In this document: one piece after another, positions 36,366-45,640 of the stretch | How positions within the stretch are numbered: position 1 is the stretch's first letter | Layout of the letters: the number at the start of each line of letters is the position of its first letter | Source: Tretioscincus oriximinensis | Lineage: Eukaryota > Chordata > Lepidosauria > Squamata > Gymnophthalmidae | Assembly (NCBI GenBank): GCA_022410635.1 | Contig: JAJVDF010000662.1 | Coordinates: 407,173-471,172, forward strand | Reading direction: 5' to 3' | DNA length: 64,000 nt | Notes under the pieces: model-generated | Databases searched by the model: none | Told to the model about the DNA's origin: nothing | What the model saw: the letters and a program-made list of their open reading frames with translations, nothing else | Made by a program: the position numbers and the translations under genes

Positions 36366-36680
36366 CTTAACGAATGGCTCAGTCGCTAAGGAGATGATAT
36401 TTCACCTGAGAGATCAGGTTTTGAATCCTGTGTTGGATGTGTGTGTGTGTGTGGGGGGGGGGGGGCGTGAGCGCCTTCCACTAGCCTGCAGCTCTAGCCA
36501 ACTCAGCTATTCGAAAGGAATTCAAATTTGTAATCTGCGTTTCAATTAGATAAATGAGTACCATCGTTAACCTGGTGGGGAAGATAGACTAAGATGTAAG
36601 CCTTTGGGCAAAAATTAACCCTGCAAGCCGTTTTGGAAAAGAGCGGGGTATAAAAACTTGATTATTCTTCTTCTTCTAAA
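36366..36680 (+). mobile_element. tRNA-headed SINE (first family), full length
   Basis: The head has a Pol III box A-like 'atggctcagtcgctaagga' and box B-like 'aggttttgaatcctg'. These are followed by an internal (TG)n-G14 expansion (36438-36466), the conserved body ('agcgccttccactagcctgc', 'agctctagccaactcagcta'), the tail 'caagccgttttgga' and 'gcggggtataaaa', then a TTC-rich end. It is a SINE and not a tRNA gene, because the tRNA similarity covers only the first ~75 bp. Confidence 0.85.
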
Positions 36681-37357
36681 ATAACTAGGAAAAGAATTAT
36701 ATATACTTATATAAAATTTTGAAATTATATAAACTTAATTCAAGCCCAGCATTCATTTATGTAACAAGCTTTTCATCCACATATATAGCAGACATCTAAA
36801 TGCAGAGCAATTTAAGATTATTAAAAATAATCTCAAACTATTCCTTATCTATAATTAGGATTATTGTGGCTAGAAATGAGTAACATGGCCCCTAAGCATT
36901 GTAATTTACAGGACAGTAATATCATGAAACAAGATTCCTGACAATTACCATAATTCTACAGAACACAAAAAGGATGATTCATTTAAACTTTTAGAGAGAG
37001 CAATAAATATAACCCATTTATATTCAATCAAAATGTGTTTTACCATTGGCACTGAGTTACTCCATAAAGAACACATATATTTACTATACAATCAGAACAT
37101 CTAATCACCCCAACAATATGACCACAAATGCATATGGGGTCCAAGCAAACTTAAACTTGGTGAAATCTGCATGCTTGTTTCTATCCTTCACCAAATTGTG
37201 GCTATTCACTATTATACAGGATATTTGCTAGAATCTTCTGGCTCAAAATTTTCAAATTATGGTCTTCTCAATCCAAATGCTGTTAAACTAAAACTTTCAA
37301 CATTATTTTCTGTGAGAGCTTCTGGGGTTCATAGAAGACAAATAACATCTGGAAAAG
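36681..37357. other. Non-coding, nothing recognised
   Basis: AT-rich sequence with no recognised element. Confidence 0.4.
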
Positions 37358-37445
37358 TAGACGTCTGAAGAAGTAGATGTGCCTACGAAAGTTTTTCTAT
37401 TGTTTGTCTCTAAGTGCTACTAGTCCTATTGCTGAACTTCTGGAA
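37358..37445 (+). mobile_element. Penelope-like 3' UTR fragment, sense
   Basis: The sequence 'gtctgaagaagtagatgtgc' + 'ctacgaaagtttttc' + 'tctaagtgctactagtccta' + 'ttgctgaactt' follows the same order as 33693-33772. Diverged. Confidence 0.75.
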
Positions 37446-37904
37446 AGTCATCTTCTGGCCATCCATACTCCTATGCCATTCATGTAAGTTGTGATGGCCC
37501 TCCAAATAATGTAGAAATCCAGTTTCCATTCTTCTCAACTAGCATGGTTAGGAATGGCAGCCTAGAATGTGGTGTTAGAAGTTCAATAAAAAACAGTAAA
37601 ATGGAAACAATTTGTCGTGTGATTGATGTCCTGGATGTTCTACCACCCTAAGTAGGGAAAAGAAATCCTTTGGATCCTTTACTGCCTATATTTACAGGAA
37701 GAGTGAAGAGATAACTTTTTTGAAAAAGCTTTGGGGATAAATAATGATTTTTTATTTATATCTGACACTTCACCACTGGTCCCAGGATGGGTAACAGAAG
37801 ACCAAGAAGCAATAATAAAAAATTACATTAATAAAGCATTTTATAAGATCCATTCTCTCCCTCCTTCCAACCCACCAATCCTCTCTTGAAGGACAGGATG
37901 CAAA

Positions 37905-38092
37905 GGGTGATAAACCAGTGGAACAGTTTGCCACAGGGGGTGGTAAGTTCACATTCACTGGAAGTCTTCAAACAGAGACTGGACAGTCATCTGTCTGGGA
38001 TGGTTTAATGAATCCTGCATCGAGCAGGGGATTGGACCCGATGACCCTGGAGGTCCCTTCCAACTCTATGATTCTATGATTCTATGATTCTC
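37905..38092 (+). mobile_element. CR1 LINE 3' end with (ATTCTATG)n tail
   Basis: In sense orientation, from 'gggtgataaaccagtggaac' through 'tcaaacagagactggacagt' to octamer repeats ending at about 38092. It directly abuts the ~480-bp unknown repeat. Confidence 0.9.
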
Positions 38093-38573
38093 ATTACTGT
38101 ACATCTATGAAACTTTGGGCATGCACAGTAATGCTACCATATCCATTACTATCAATTAGAATTCTATATTGTGTCACTTTAAATATGAGGCTTGTTTATC
38201 TTTAAAGTAAAATCATTCTGTTGCTCTAAAAATGCTTGTGATTCTTCCTCTTGTACCTTTTCAAAGCTTAAGAACAGAAATTCATGGTAGCACTATGACC
38301 TTTGTTCCCTTTGACTGCCCTCTCTCCCATAAGTCAAAGGGAACAAGGAGGAACTCCATTTCATCCATTCCTCTGCCTGCCAAAATCATAGCTCATCCTT
38401 GTTCCCTTTGACTTCTGAGTGGGTAGAGAATTCCCCCATTCATAGAGCCCCGCTACCAGTTGAGTGTGATTTCTCAGGTCAGTCAGTGTCTCACACACAG
38501 TCAGGGCAGATTGTGGGCTGCTTCTCTTATCCTGCTTGGTGCTTGCTTAAGAAATGCAGCTAGAGTGCAGAGG
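38091..38573. repeat. Unknown ~480-bp repeat, copy 1
   Basis: Aligns by eye over its whole length with 50463-50930, at clearly over 90% identity. Differences include a 25-bp segment present only here (about 38446-38470, after 'cattcatag') and 7 bp present only in copy 2. It contains the 15-mer TTGTTCCCTTTGACT at 38302-38316, its exact inverse at 38332-38346 and a third direct copy at 38399-38413, so a 15-bp-stem hairpin is possible. No coding frame of note, no TIR and no tail were found. Confidence 0.85.
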
Positions 38574-38633
38574 GGTTGGACCCGATGACCCTGGAGGTCT
38601 CTTCCAACTCTATGATTCTATGATTCTATGAAC
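38574..38633 (+). mobile_element. CR1 3' terminus, 60 bp
   Basis: The sequence 'ggttggacccgatgaccctg' through three ATTCTATG octamers. It starts exactly where similarity between the two ~480-bp repeats ends. Confidence 0.85.
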
Positions 38634-38659
38634 TAAGATGCAAAGCCTAGGTAAAGAGG

Positions 38660-38900
38660 TATGGTTTTATCAGGCATCAAAAACTATACAATGTAGGCAC
38701 CTGGTGACCCTCTAGAGGGAAGCTGTCACAGAGTGTGGGAACCACAACAGAGAAGACCCTCCTACATGCCCTTGCATCCCTGAAAGAGGAGAAACTAGAA
38801 GGCCTTCTTCTTGAGATCTTAGTGCATGGGCAGGTCTATATGAGAGAAGGCACTCCTTCAGATAGCCAGGTAGGGTCAATGCGATGGCAGAGAAACCATC
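38660..38900. repeat. Unclassified dispersed repeat, longest copy
   Basis: See 29240-29400. Blocks include 'caggcatcaaaaactataca', 'gtaggcacctggtgaccctc', 'cacagagtgtgggaaccaca' and 'gagatcttagtgcatgggca'. It has no RT or transposase and no clear termini. Confidence 0.5.
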
Positions 38901-39092
38901 TTCACCTTCTTTTGGCTGAGCATCAGCCAAAGGAAGAGGGGAAGAGGGTTTCTCTCCTGTCGTGGAACTTGCATTGTGATGAAAGATAAATGATCTTTGC
39001 CTTTACCTTCTGCTCACTGTCGGCTTGTACATATTCACACAAATTGCACCCAGCAGCACTTAATCTACTTTCAGTGCAGTGCCTACTTCAGG

Positions 39093-39458
39093 TAGGGTTG
39101 CCATATTTTGACAGCCCAAAACTGGGACACTGTCCTCCTGTCACAAACCCAGGCGTTTTTCCTCTGCTGGAGGTGAGTTGCTGCGCTTTGCCTGACAGCA
39201 GGCACGAAACCCTGCCTCCAGCAGAGAAGCAGCTACGGCAGGCTCTGAGGTTCCCTCCAGGATCCCGGAAAGTGTTGCCGGGCTGCAGCCGTCAGCCCTG
39301 ACGGCTCCTTTGCCTTTAAAATCCTGGATTTTTACATTCCCTGATGCAGCATCGGGGAATGTAAAAATCCGGGATTTTATCTTAAAACCCGGAGGGGACA
39401 ATATTTTAGTCCCCAAAGCCAGGATTGTCCCGCCTTCCCAGGACGTATGGCAACCCTA
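39093..39458. mobile_element. 366-bp hAT-type non-autonomous DNA transposon
   Basis: It has perfect 13-bp terminal inverted repeats, TAGGGTTGCCATA at the left and its inverse at the right, flanked by the 8-bp direct repeat ACTTCAGG (39085-39092 and 39459-39466). An 8-bp duplication plus these termini point to the hAT superfamily (established family property). The interior is GC-rich relative to the flanks and has a 23-bp stem with one mismatch (39318-39340 with 39356-39378). Frames inside (e.g. 39416-39141) do not resemble a transposase. Confidence 0.9.
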
Positions 39459-39466
39459 ACTTCAGG

Positions 39467-42184
39467 CATTGCAACAGAAATGAAAAGTCCATAATTTGTT
39501 ATAAAGGATCAAACTCAATTGTTAAAAAATCTGGACTTTAATTCCAGATTCTGGGAAGGGTTACCACACCTCAATATCCAGGAAAATCTCAACCATTCTG
39601 GGAAGTGTGATAAACCAACTAAGCTACTTTTAAGCCACTTCTTAACTCAGATTTTACATCCTATCTGAATACTGGCATAACAACCTCTCTAGGATTCTGT
39701 TACAGCTGTAAAAAAATCTTTACTTCAAGAAGCTGTAGTGTTTGCTGTATACGGTTTGCACCTCAGGAGAATATTTTTATCATTCTTTTTTCAAATTGTT
39801 CCAAATTTTACTGACATATTAATATTCCATTATATTGATATTTATTCCACTTTCAACAGGCTGTAATTTTTAAAATCACTTTTCCTGAGAGGCATTTTGC
39901 ATTGCCTAGTCAACCAGGCTAACTGTTTGAAAAGAATGATCCTTTTTAGCTTTACTCATTGAAAAGCTAATCTGGCGGCACAGAAGCGGCAGCAGAAATG
40001 ACCGCCCTCTGAGTGCATGAAAAAAGTTGGGATGAGAACATTTGTTTGACCTCTCAACTCTTCTACTGCAGTTCATATTGTTAGTATTTTACTAACAGAA
40101 GAAAAGTTCTTCACTGCACTGATGAAACTCAAAGACTAAACTTAACATTTTCTAGGGTGACTTACTTCAAATGAAAATATATTCATTTTCTCCCCTTGCC
40201 GTCTGCCTCTGGTGCCAGTGCCAAGTCTGGGCATGAAGACAAAATTTAAGTACGCAAAAGAATGTATTAGCCAAAGTGTCAAAGAGTCTGGAAGCATAAA
40301 AGAGACCAGTGGGAGATGTATGACTGACACAAGAAGAAACATTTAATCAAAGTTCTATGTAACCTGCGATTCCATCTCCCTTCCCATCCTGGACCTATGC
40401 TATGGGTGACAATATGACGAGAAAATGTTAATAGTTTTATTAGCAACTCTTTATTTATATTAAACACATTCATATTGACCACATTTAATCCTTTACCATT
40501 TTATTCCATCTGTTTCTCTTGCCAATCAGATGTTTGTTTTTCTTGGAAATTCGCATCTGCCCTAATTATACTCAAACTGCTTTTAATGCTTTGCACCTAG
40601 CAAATCTTATGCTCTTGAGGATTTAAACAACAGAGGGTGGAGAGGTATGTATTTAAATAGTATAGCATGTGCACTGCTGCTGTTCTTATAAGAAAGCATT
40701 GACGACTCCTTATATTCCGGAATCTTTTTAATAATTAATTCTTAATATTAGCACATTAATATGATTAATAAAACTAGAATTGCACTAGAATATGACCTCT
40801 ACATTAGAAGCTTTAGGCCTGTGTACTTTGGGTATTATTTCAGGATATATCTTTCATCTGCATGCTACTGTAGACTCATACAGGTCTTGCCTGCCATAGC
40901 TTGCACTAGCATGCAAATGACAGCCCCCATTCCAAGATATCCTGGAATGAGAGCCTTTGAGAACTTCACAGAAAACAGAACTGCAAATGAAAACTTCATA
41001 TTTGGAAATGCACAATTGAAGCAAGCGAGCAAAAGCGAAGATAGTCTCTCAGACTGTGCTGGTGCAGGATAGAACTTTGCACCTTTAAAAGCTAGAAAAA
41101 TGAGGATTTTTCATCAGGTGCAGCTTATAATATTTGCAGCCCGTTTTCACATCTATAAAAGATGCAAACTGTTATCCCAGTTTTTATCTGGTAATCCTAA
41201 ACTAGTGGGATGTTTTCAATGTGGATATCTTCATTCCACTTCAACTGGACCAGCTGCGGCTCCATGGTAACCACAGCCATGGCAACAACAGAACTGGCTC
41301 CTTACATCACAAGTCAACAATGTATTACACTTCTTACTCTCTGCTTAATTTTAGCAACGCAGATGCTGGAGAGTTTTTCTAGTTAGAAAAAAATGCCTGT
41401 TACCTCCTTGTCATGAAAAGAACACTCAAACTGAAATTGTATGCATTTCCCCTACAGTCCCCTCCTAGAATCTTATATCATCCAAGTCAATCCTAAAGGT
41501 GCCTGGTCTCACTGTCAAATGGCCAGATAACTAGAAGCAGAGGCAGAATTGTTCTTAAGTTTTCCCTTACTGTTTTTTGAGGAACTCCAGATAATGATAG
41601 GCTGATCAAAAAGTACAGCTAAAGCAATCTTGCCTAGGATTCAAGTACCCATATAATTGTCACATGAGACATTAGAAGATACATTACAATAAATATAGTT
41701 TACCTTCTTGACTCAATTGTTTGATCCTAAGAGTTGTCTTGAGTTGTGAACCTGGAATTTAAGACTTTTAGAGGAAACCTTCTGATATGGGCTACAGCCT
41801 ATCAAGTTCAGCATCCTATTTTACATGGTGAACTGCTTATGAACATCTCAAACAGAAGAAAGAAAACCCTTTACCTATTCTCAGCTACTTGTAATTGACT
41901 TTTAGAGGCATTCTGATTGTTTGTCTAACCTGGAGGTAGTGCCTAGGCATCCATTTGAGTAGGCACTGACACACCTGGATTTGTTTAATCTTCAGTTCAG
42001 CTTAGAGTAACAAACAGATGACTATATTCATTTTGAAGATGTTACTGGTTAGGTTCAGTAACAGTGATGTGAATGGTTTTTGGTCAACGTTTATAAGATC
42101 AGTTCCTGTTATTTCAGCCTAAGAAACAGCTAGGAGACCATTGGTACGGCGTGTTTTACTGACTATCACCAGAGAAAGTTTGTC
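39467..42184. other. Non-coding; possible unnamed-repeat member at 40863-40950
   Basis: Mostly unrecognised. 40891-40945 ('ctgccatagcttgcactagc' + 'atgcaaatgacagcccccat' + 'tccaagatat') shares its core with 52655-52700. Confidence 0.4.
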
Positions 42185-42355
42185 AATCACATTGTATCAA
42201 TCACCACAACATGGTCGGGAAGACAGAATGTAAGCTTTTGGGTGAAAAATAGTTTGCAAACTGCTTTGAGTCCTTCCGGTCTCAACCCAGTTTTTCTTCT
42301 TCCTCTTTTTCGTCTTCTTTTTCGTCTTCCTCCTCCTCCTCCTCCTCTTCCTTTC
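42185..42355 (+). mobile_element. SINE 3' end followed by (TTC)/(CTC) microsatellite
   Basis: The sequence 'gggaagacagaatgtaagct' + 'tttgggtgaaaaatag' + 'ctgctttgagtcctt' is the 3' part of the first SINE family. A 60-bp C/T microsatellite (42294-42355) follows. Confidence 0.75.
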
Positions 42356-43380
42356 TAGACAACAGCCCTTCACAGAAGCCAAACCTATGAGATGGGGTTG
42401 ACAAAGCCCTCTGAGCCCCCGAGTCTTATCCTTTCTGCGTGGGGCATTATTTTGGACTTTGGAATAGAGACTTGCTGTTTGCATGGTGGCTCCAGACTCT
42501 AGCCAGGACTTGCTGCAGTCTGCACTAACATGTGTATATCAAATCTATATTCTGGGATATGATCAGGAATAAAAGCAAATACTGAAAGAGGCAATGTCTG
42601 CTTTGGGGAATGAATGATGCCCATCAACTTGCAACATCTCCCAACATTGATAGAAAATGACACTGTTTCAAATAATTCTTGCACACTCAGACGTGCCTGA
42701 ACAAAATCAGTAATTGGACTTTGGTTTTAGTTTGGCTTCTGAGCAAGATTTACACTAAAGCAGCCTAAGCTACCCTTGAGGGAAAACATGAACCAGGAAA
42801 GAGCAGCCATCCTAAACACAGTCATTAGTGAAATTTCCTTATAAATCAAGAACTTCTATACTTCTTCATCCTTATTATGTTTTAAGAAAAGGTTCTACGT
42901 TTTGTCTCAGCTGCTACTGTACAAAAGATACTGGCGGCAGCAAACAAAGAGAAAATAACACGAGAAAACTTAATGAAAACTATGATGAACACTTGGACAG
43001 CTTTGCTTTTTGACCTCTTCACCTTTGGAATGTCTCTGCTAGGCTGCTTAGAAAATTAAAAGGCAACTTAATTATTGGCACATGAGTGAATGCAAGTCTC
43101 ATTTAGTTGCCCTTGACAGTTTACTATTGATTACAGTGATGGAAATGAAAACTGAGGTTCTTTGACTGTAGGACTGACAGTAAAAAAAGAGCTGTAAAGC
43201 TACTGTCCATCTACTGTCTGCCACTGTATAATTAAGGAGGAAAGTGAGTCTGCTGGGATTTTTTAGCAAGCACTTGCAAAAAAGATTTTAAACTGGCCTT
43301 GATTCAAATAAATTTAGTCTCATAACTTGGGAATTTTATTGAACTGAGAGATCTAAAACAAACAGACCCGAAATAGGGCC
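42356..43380. other. Non-coding; possible unnamed-repeat member at 42514-42560
   Basis: The sequence 'cagtctgcactaacatgtgt' recalls the core of the repeat at 52655-52700. Otherwise nothing was recognised. Confidence 0.35.
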
Positions 43381-43582
43381 TTAAGAACATAAGAACATAA
43401 GAACATAAGAAGAGCCATACTGGATCAGGCCACAGCCCATCAAGTCCAGCATCCTGTCTCACACAGAGGCCCACCAGATGCACCTAGGCAGTCTGAACAG
43501 AGGAAAGCAAAATATGCACCTGTTCATGACTCCCTGCAAATGGTATTTCAGGAGTCCTGCCTGTTGCTCCATCCACTTCTTG
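43381..43582 (-). mobile_element. (ATGTTCTT)-tailed LINE 3' UTR, antisense
   Basis: Begins with three antisense octamers (AAGAACAT), then 'gagccatactggatcaggcc', 'catcctgtctcacacagagg' and 'ggagtcctgcctgttgctcc'. Ends where a SINE follows at about 43583. Confidence 0.88.
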
Positions 43583-43718
43583 CTTTCAAATAGCTGGATT
43601 GGCTAGAGCTACAGGCTAGTGGAAGGTGCTCAACCCTCCCCACATCTGACACAGGGCTTCAAAACTCAATCACCCAGATGAGAGACTGTTTCCTAAGCAA
43701 CTGAGCCATCCGCGCTTA
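43583..43718 (-). mobile_element. tRNA-headed SINE (first family), head and body, antisense
   Basis: Minus-strand reading starts 'taagcgcggatggctcagtt', with box B-like 'gagttttgaagccctg', then 'gagcaccttccactagcctg'. The 3' tail is absent, so it is 3'-truncated at the LINE boundary. Confidence 0.82.
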
Positions 43719-44499
43719 CAGAAATAAGATATTTAATCCTTTCTTCCTCTAAAGTCTCACACACAATTATCCAAATCAGAAAAAATCAGTTTGTAGTTTG
43801 AATCAAAAAGTCACATTTTAAAAAACTAATAACCATTGTCAAATCAAATCAAACATGACATTACAAAAATTTCAGTTCTTTTTAAAAATAAACATGTTTT
43901 ACAAGCCACAATACAACCAATAAATATTTATCTCCTTACCATCCTCCACTGATCTGACTCAATAGAAAGTAGAATTTCAATCCAGTTTCAAGCATTTGGT
44001 AAGAGGTTCTGACTGAAGATTATTTCAGCCCTTCTTAGGTTATATTTTGATGTAAAACATATTAAAATATAACTATACTCTCTGCTCTACAAACTCTTCC
44101 AAAATTCTGTCAAAGTTTAAGATTTTTACTTCATCACATTCTATGACTATTGACATTTTTATGGCATTTTGTTGCTCAGGGATAGCCAAAACTCCTGGGG
44201 GCATCTACCCTTCAAGGAAATTTGATAAAACATATATTTCATGACAGCAAAATATTTTATTTCAAATATATTACTAAGTCTACTGTGCATATTGTGTGCA
44301 GATGTGCACAGTACATACACATCCAATTGTAGCTCAGACTTCCAAATGTACAGAACAGTCTAGTTGGAACTGTTTTTAGATCCACAATGTCTGTTACACA
44401 TATTCAAGCTTTTAATTTCCACTTCATACTTACCAGTTACTCATATATTGTTCAATAATTAAGAGACTAAAAGCCATTTTTCTATACCAGATTGGGTAA
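43719..44499. other. Non-coding, nothing recognised
   Basis: AT-rich sequence with no recognised element. Confidence 0.4.
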
Positions 44500-44713
44500 A
44501 TGTTACAGAGGGTCATGACTACTCAACTGAATGAATACTTGAAAGAAGTTTATTATCTGGATTCATTTCAATCTTGCTTCTGATCCAGTTATGGCACTGG
44601 AACTGAATTGGTGTTTTTGGTTGATGACCTTCTCTGGGTGAGAAACATGGACTTCTTAGTGGTTTTAAATTTTATTCACAATAGTATCCTTCTAGAAAGG
44701 CTACAGAGTTAGA
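44500..44713 (+). mobile_element. L2-like LINE reverse transcriptase fragment
   Basis: One plus frame from about 44516 reads MTTQLNEYLKEVYYLDSFQS, a TGA, then SYGTGTELVFLVDDL and NSILLERLQ. This parallels the segment at 12360-12540 of the L2-like LINE (FSPGHGKETTLVALVDNLL ... HGILLERL). Old and isolated. Confidence 0.75.
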
Positions 44714-44723
44714 AAGATGCACC

Positions 44724-44945
44724 ACATAAGAACATAAGAGAGCTGGTGCCCATATAGTCCAGCATTCTGTCTCACACAGAGGCCCACCAATTGCACATGG
44801 GCAGTCTGGAACAGAAGAAGGCAAAATCTTCAACTGTTCTCGATGCCCTGCAAATGGCATTTCAGGAATGCTGCCTGTTGCTCCATCTTGGAGGCTGTAT
44901 CAAGACATCCATCCTAGTAGCTGTTTATACCCTTGAGTTCCATGA
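44724..44945 (-). mobile_element. (ATGTTCTT)-tailed LINE 3' UTR, antisense
   Basis: Runs 'cataagaacataagagagct', 'gtccagcattctgtctcaca', 'gctgcctgttgctccatctt' and 'catccatcctagtagctgtt', colinear with 43381 and (inverted) 19183. It extends further into the 3' UTR than the 43381 copy. Confidence 0.85.
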
Positions 44946-45108
44946 ACACATTGCAATAGTTCTGCTCATTTCTCCAAATGTAATGCCAGAGAGTGGTTTG
45001 AGGGGTTCCTGCACAATATCCATGCTATTTAGCCAATTCTTAAAATAGGCATGTGAGTAGAAAACTTTGACCACAATCAAAATTCACCAGAATTTTAAAT
45101 TAGGGGGA

Positions 45109-45257
45109 GTCAATTTCAGAGAGATAGCTGTGTTAGTCTAGTAGAAAGTCCAGCAAAGGAGCTAGCAGCACTCTGAGACTAACTTGAGAAAAGTGGATGG
45201 CATAAGCTTTTGTAGACACGTCTACTAGACTAACATGGCTATCTCTCTGAAATTGAC
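45109..45257. mobile_element. Snap-back Penelope-like 3' UTR with 36-bp inverted ends
   Basis: An antisense Penelope-like 3' UTR (45113-45221) is followed directly by a sense copy of only its last ~35 bp. The outer arms 45109-45144 and 45222-45257 are inverted repeats with 2 mismatches in 36, enclosing 77 bp. The inverted arms include the outermost GTCAATT, which is not part of the element elsewhere. This suggests copied flanking DNA. Confidence 0.82.
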
Positions 45258-45459
45258 TACCATGGAAAGCACCAATATTAGCCGAATGGAGTGGAAATCC
45301 ATCAACCCCGATACCCAAATAGTTACCTTGCTTCTCCTTAATTTCTGACATTAATTTCTGAATTAAAAGGATAAGTCTCCATCTTGTGACAGCAGTTATG
45401 AGGGGGGGGGATGTGACAGTAGATGTTCTTGCAGTAGACTGCTGTTTGTGCAGTGAATT

Positions 45460-45640
45460 AAAGTGACAGATAGGTTTCCTCTAAATACCTTTGCACAGAA
45501 ATGAGAGTGGGTAGATGCTGGCCTTCTCTTGGTATTTGAGAATGCCAAGGTACATCTGTGGATCACTATATGAAACAGAATGGCTGAACGTGATGAGCTG
45601 TGGTCTGAGTTAGCATAGCTTCTCAACCTTAATTAATTAA
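45460..45640 (+). mobile_element. Diverged LINE 3' UTR, sense
   Basis: The sequence 'gatcactatatgaaacagaa' + 'tggctgaacgtgatgagctg' + 'tagcatagcttct' parallels the 'gtgagacagaatgctggact' + 'ctggtatggctcttct' blocks at 19340-19400. Weakly conserved. Confidence 0.5.

Noticed and set aside
39141..39416. 91-codon minus frame
   Set aside because: Lies wholly inside the non-autonomous hAT-type element and lacks transposase motifs.
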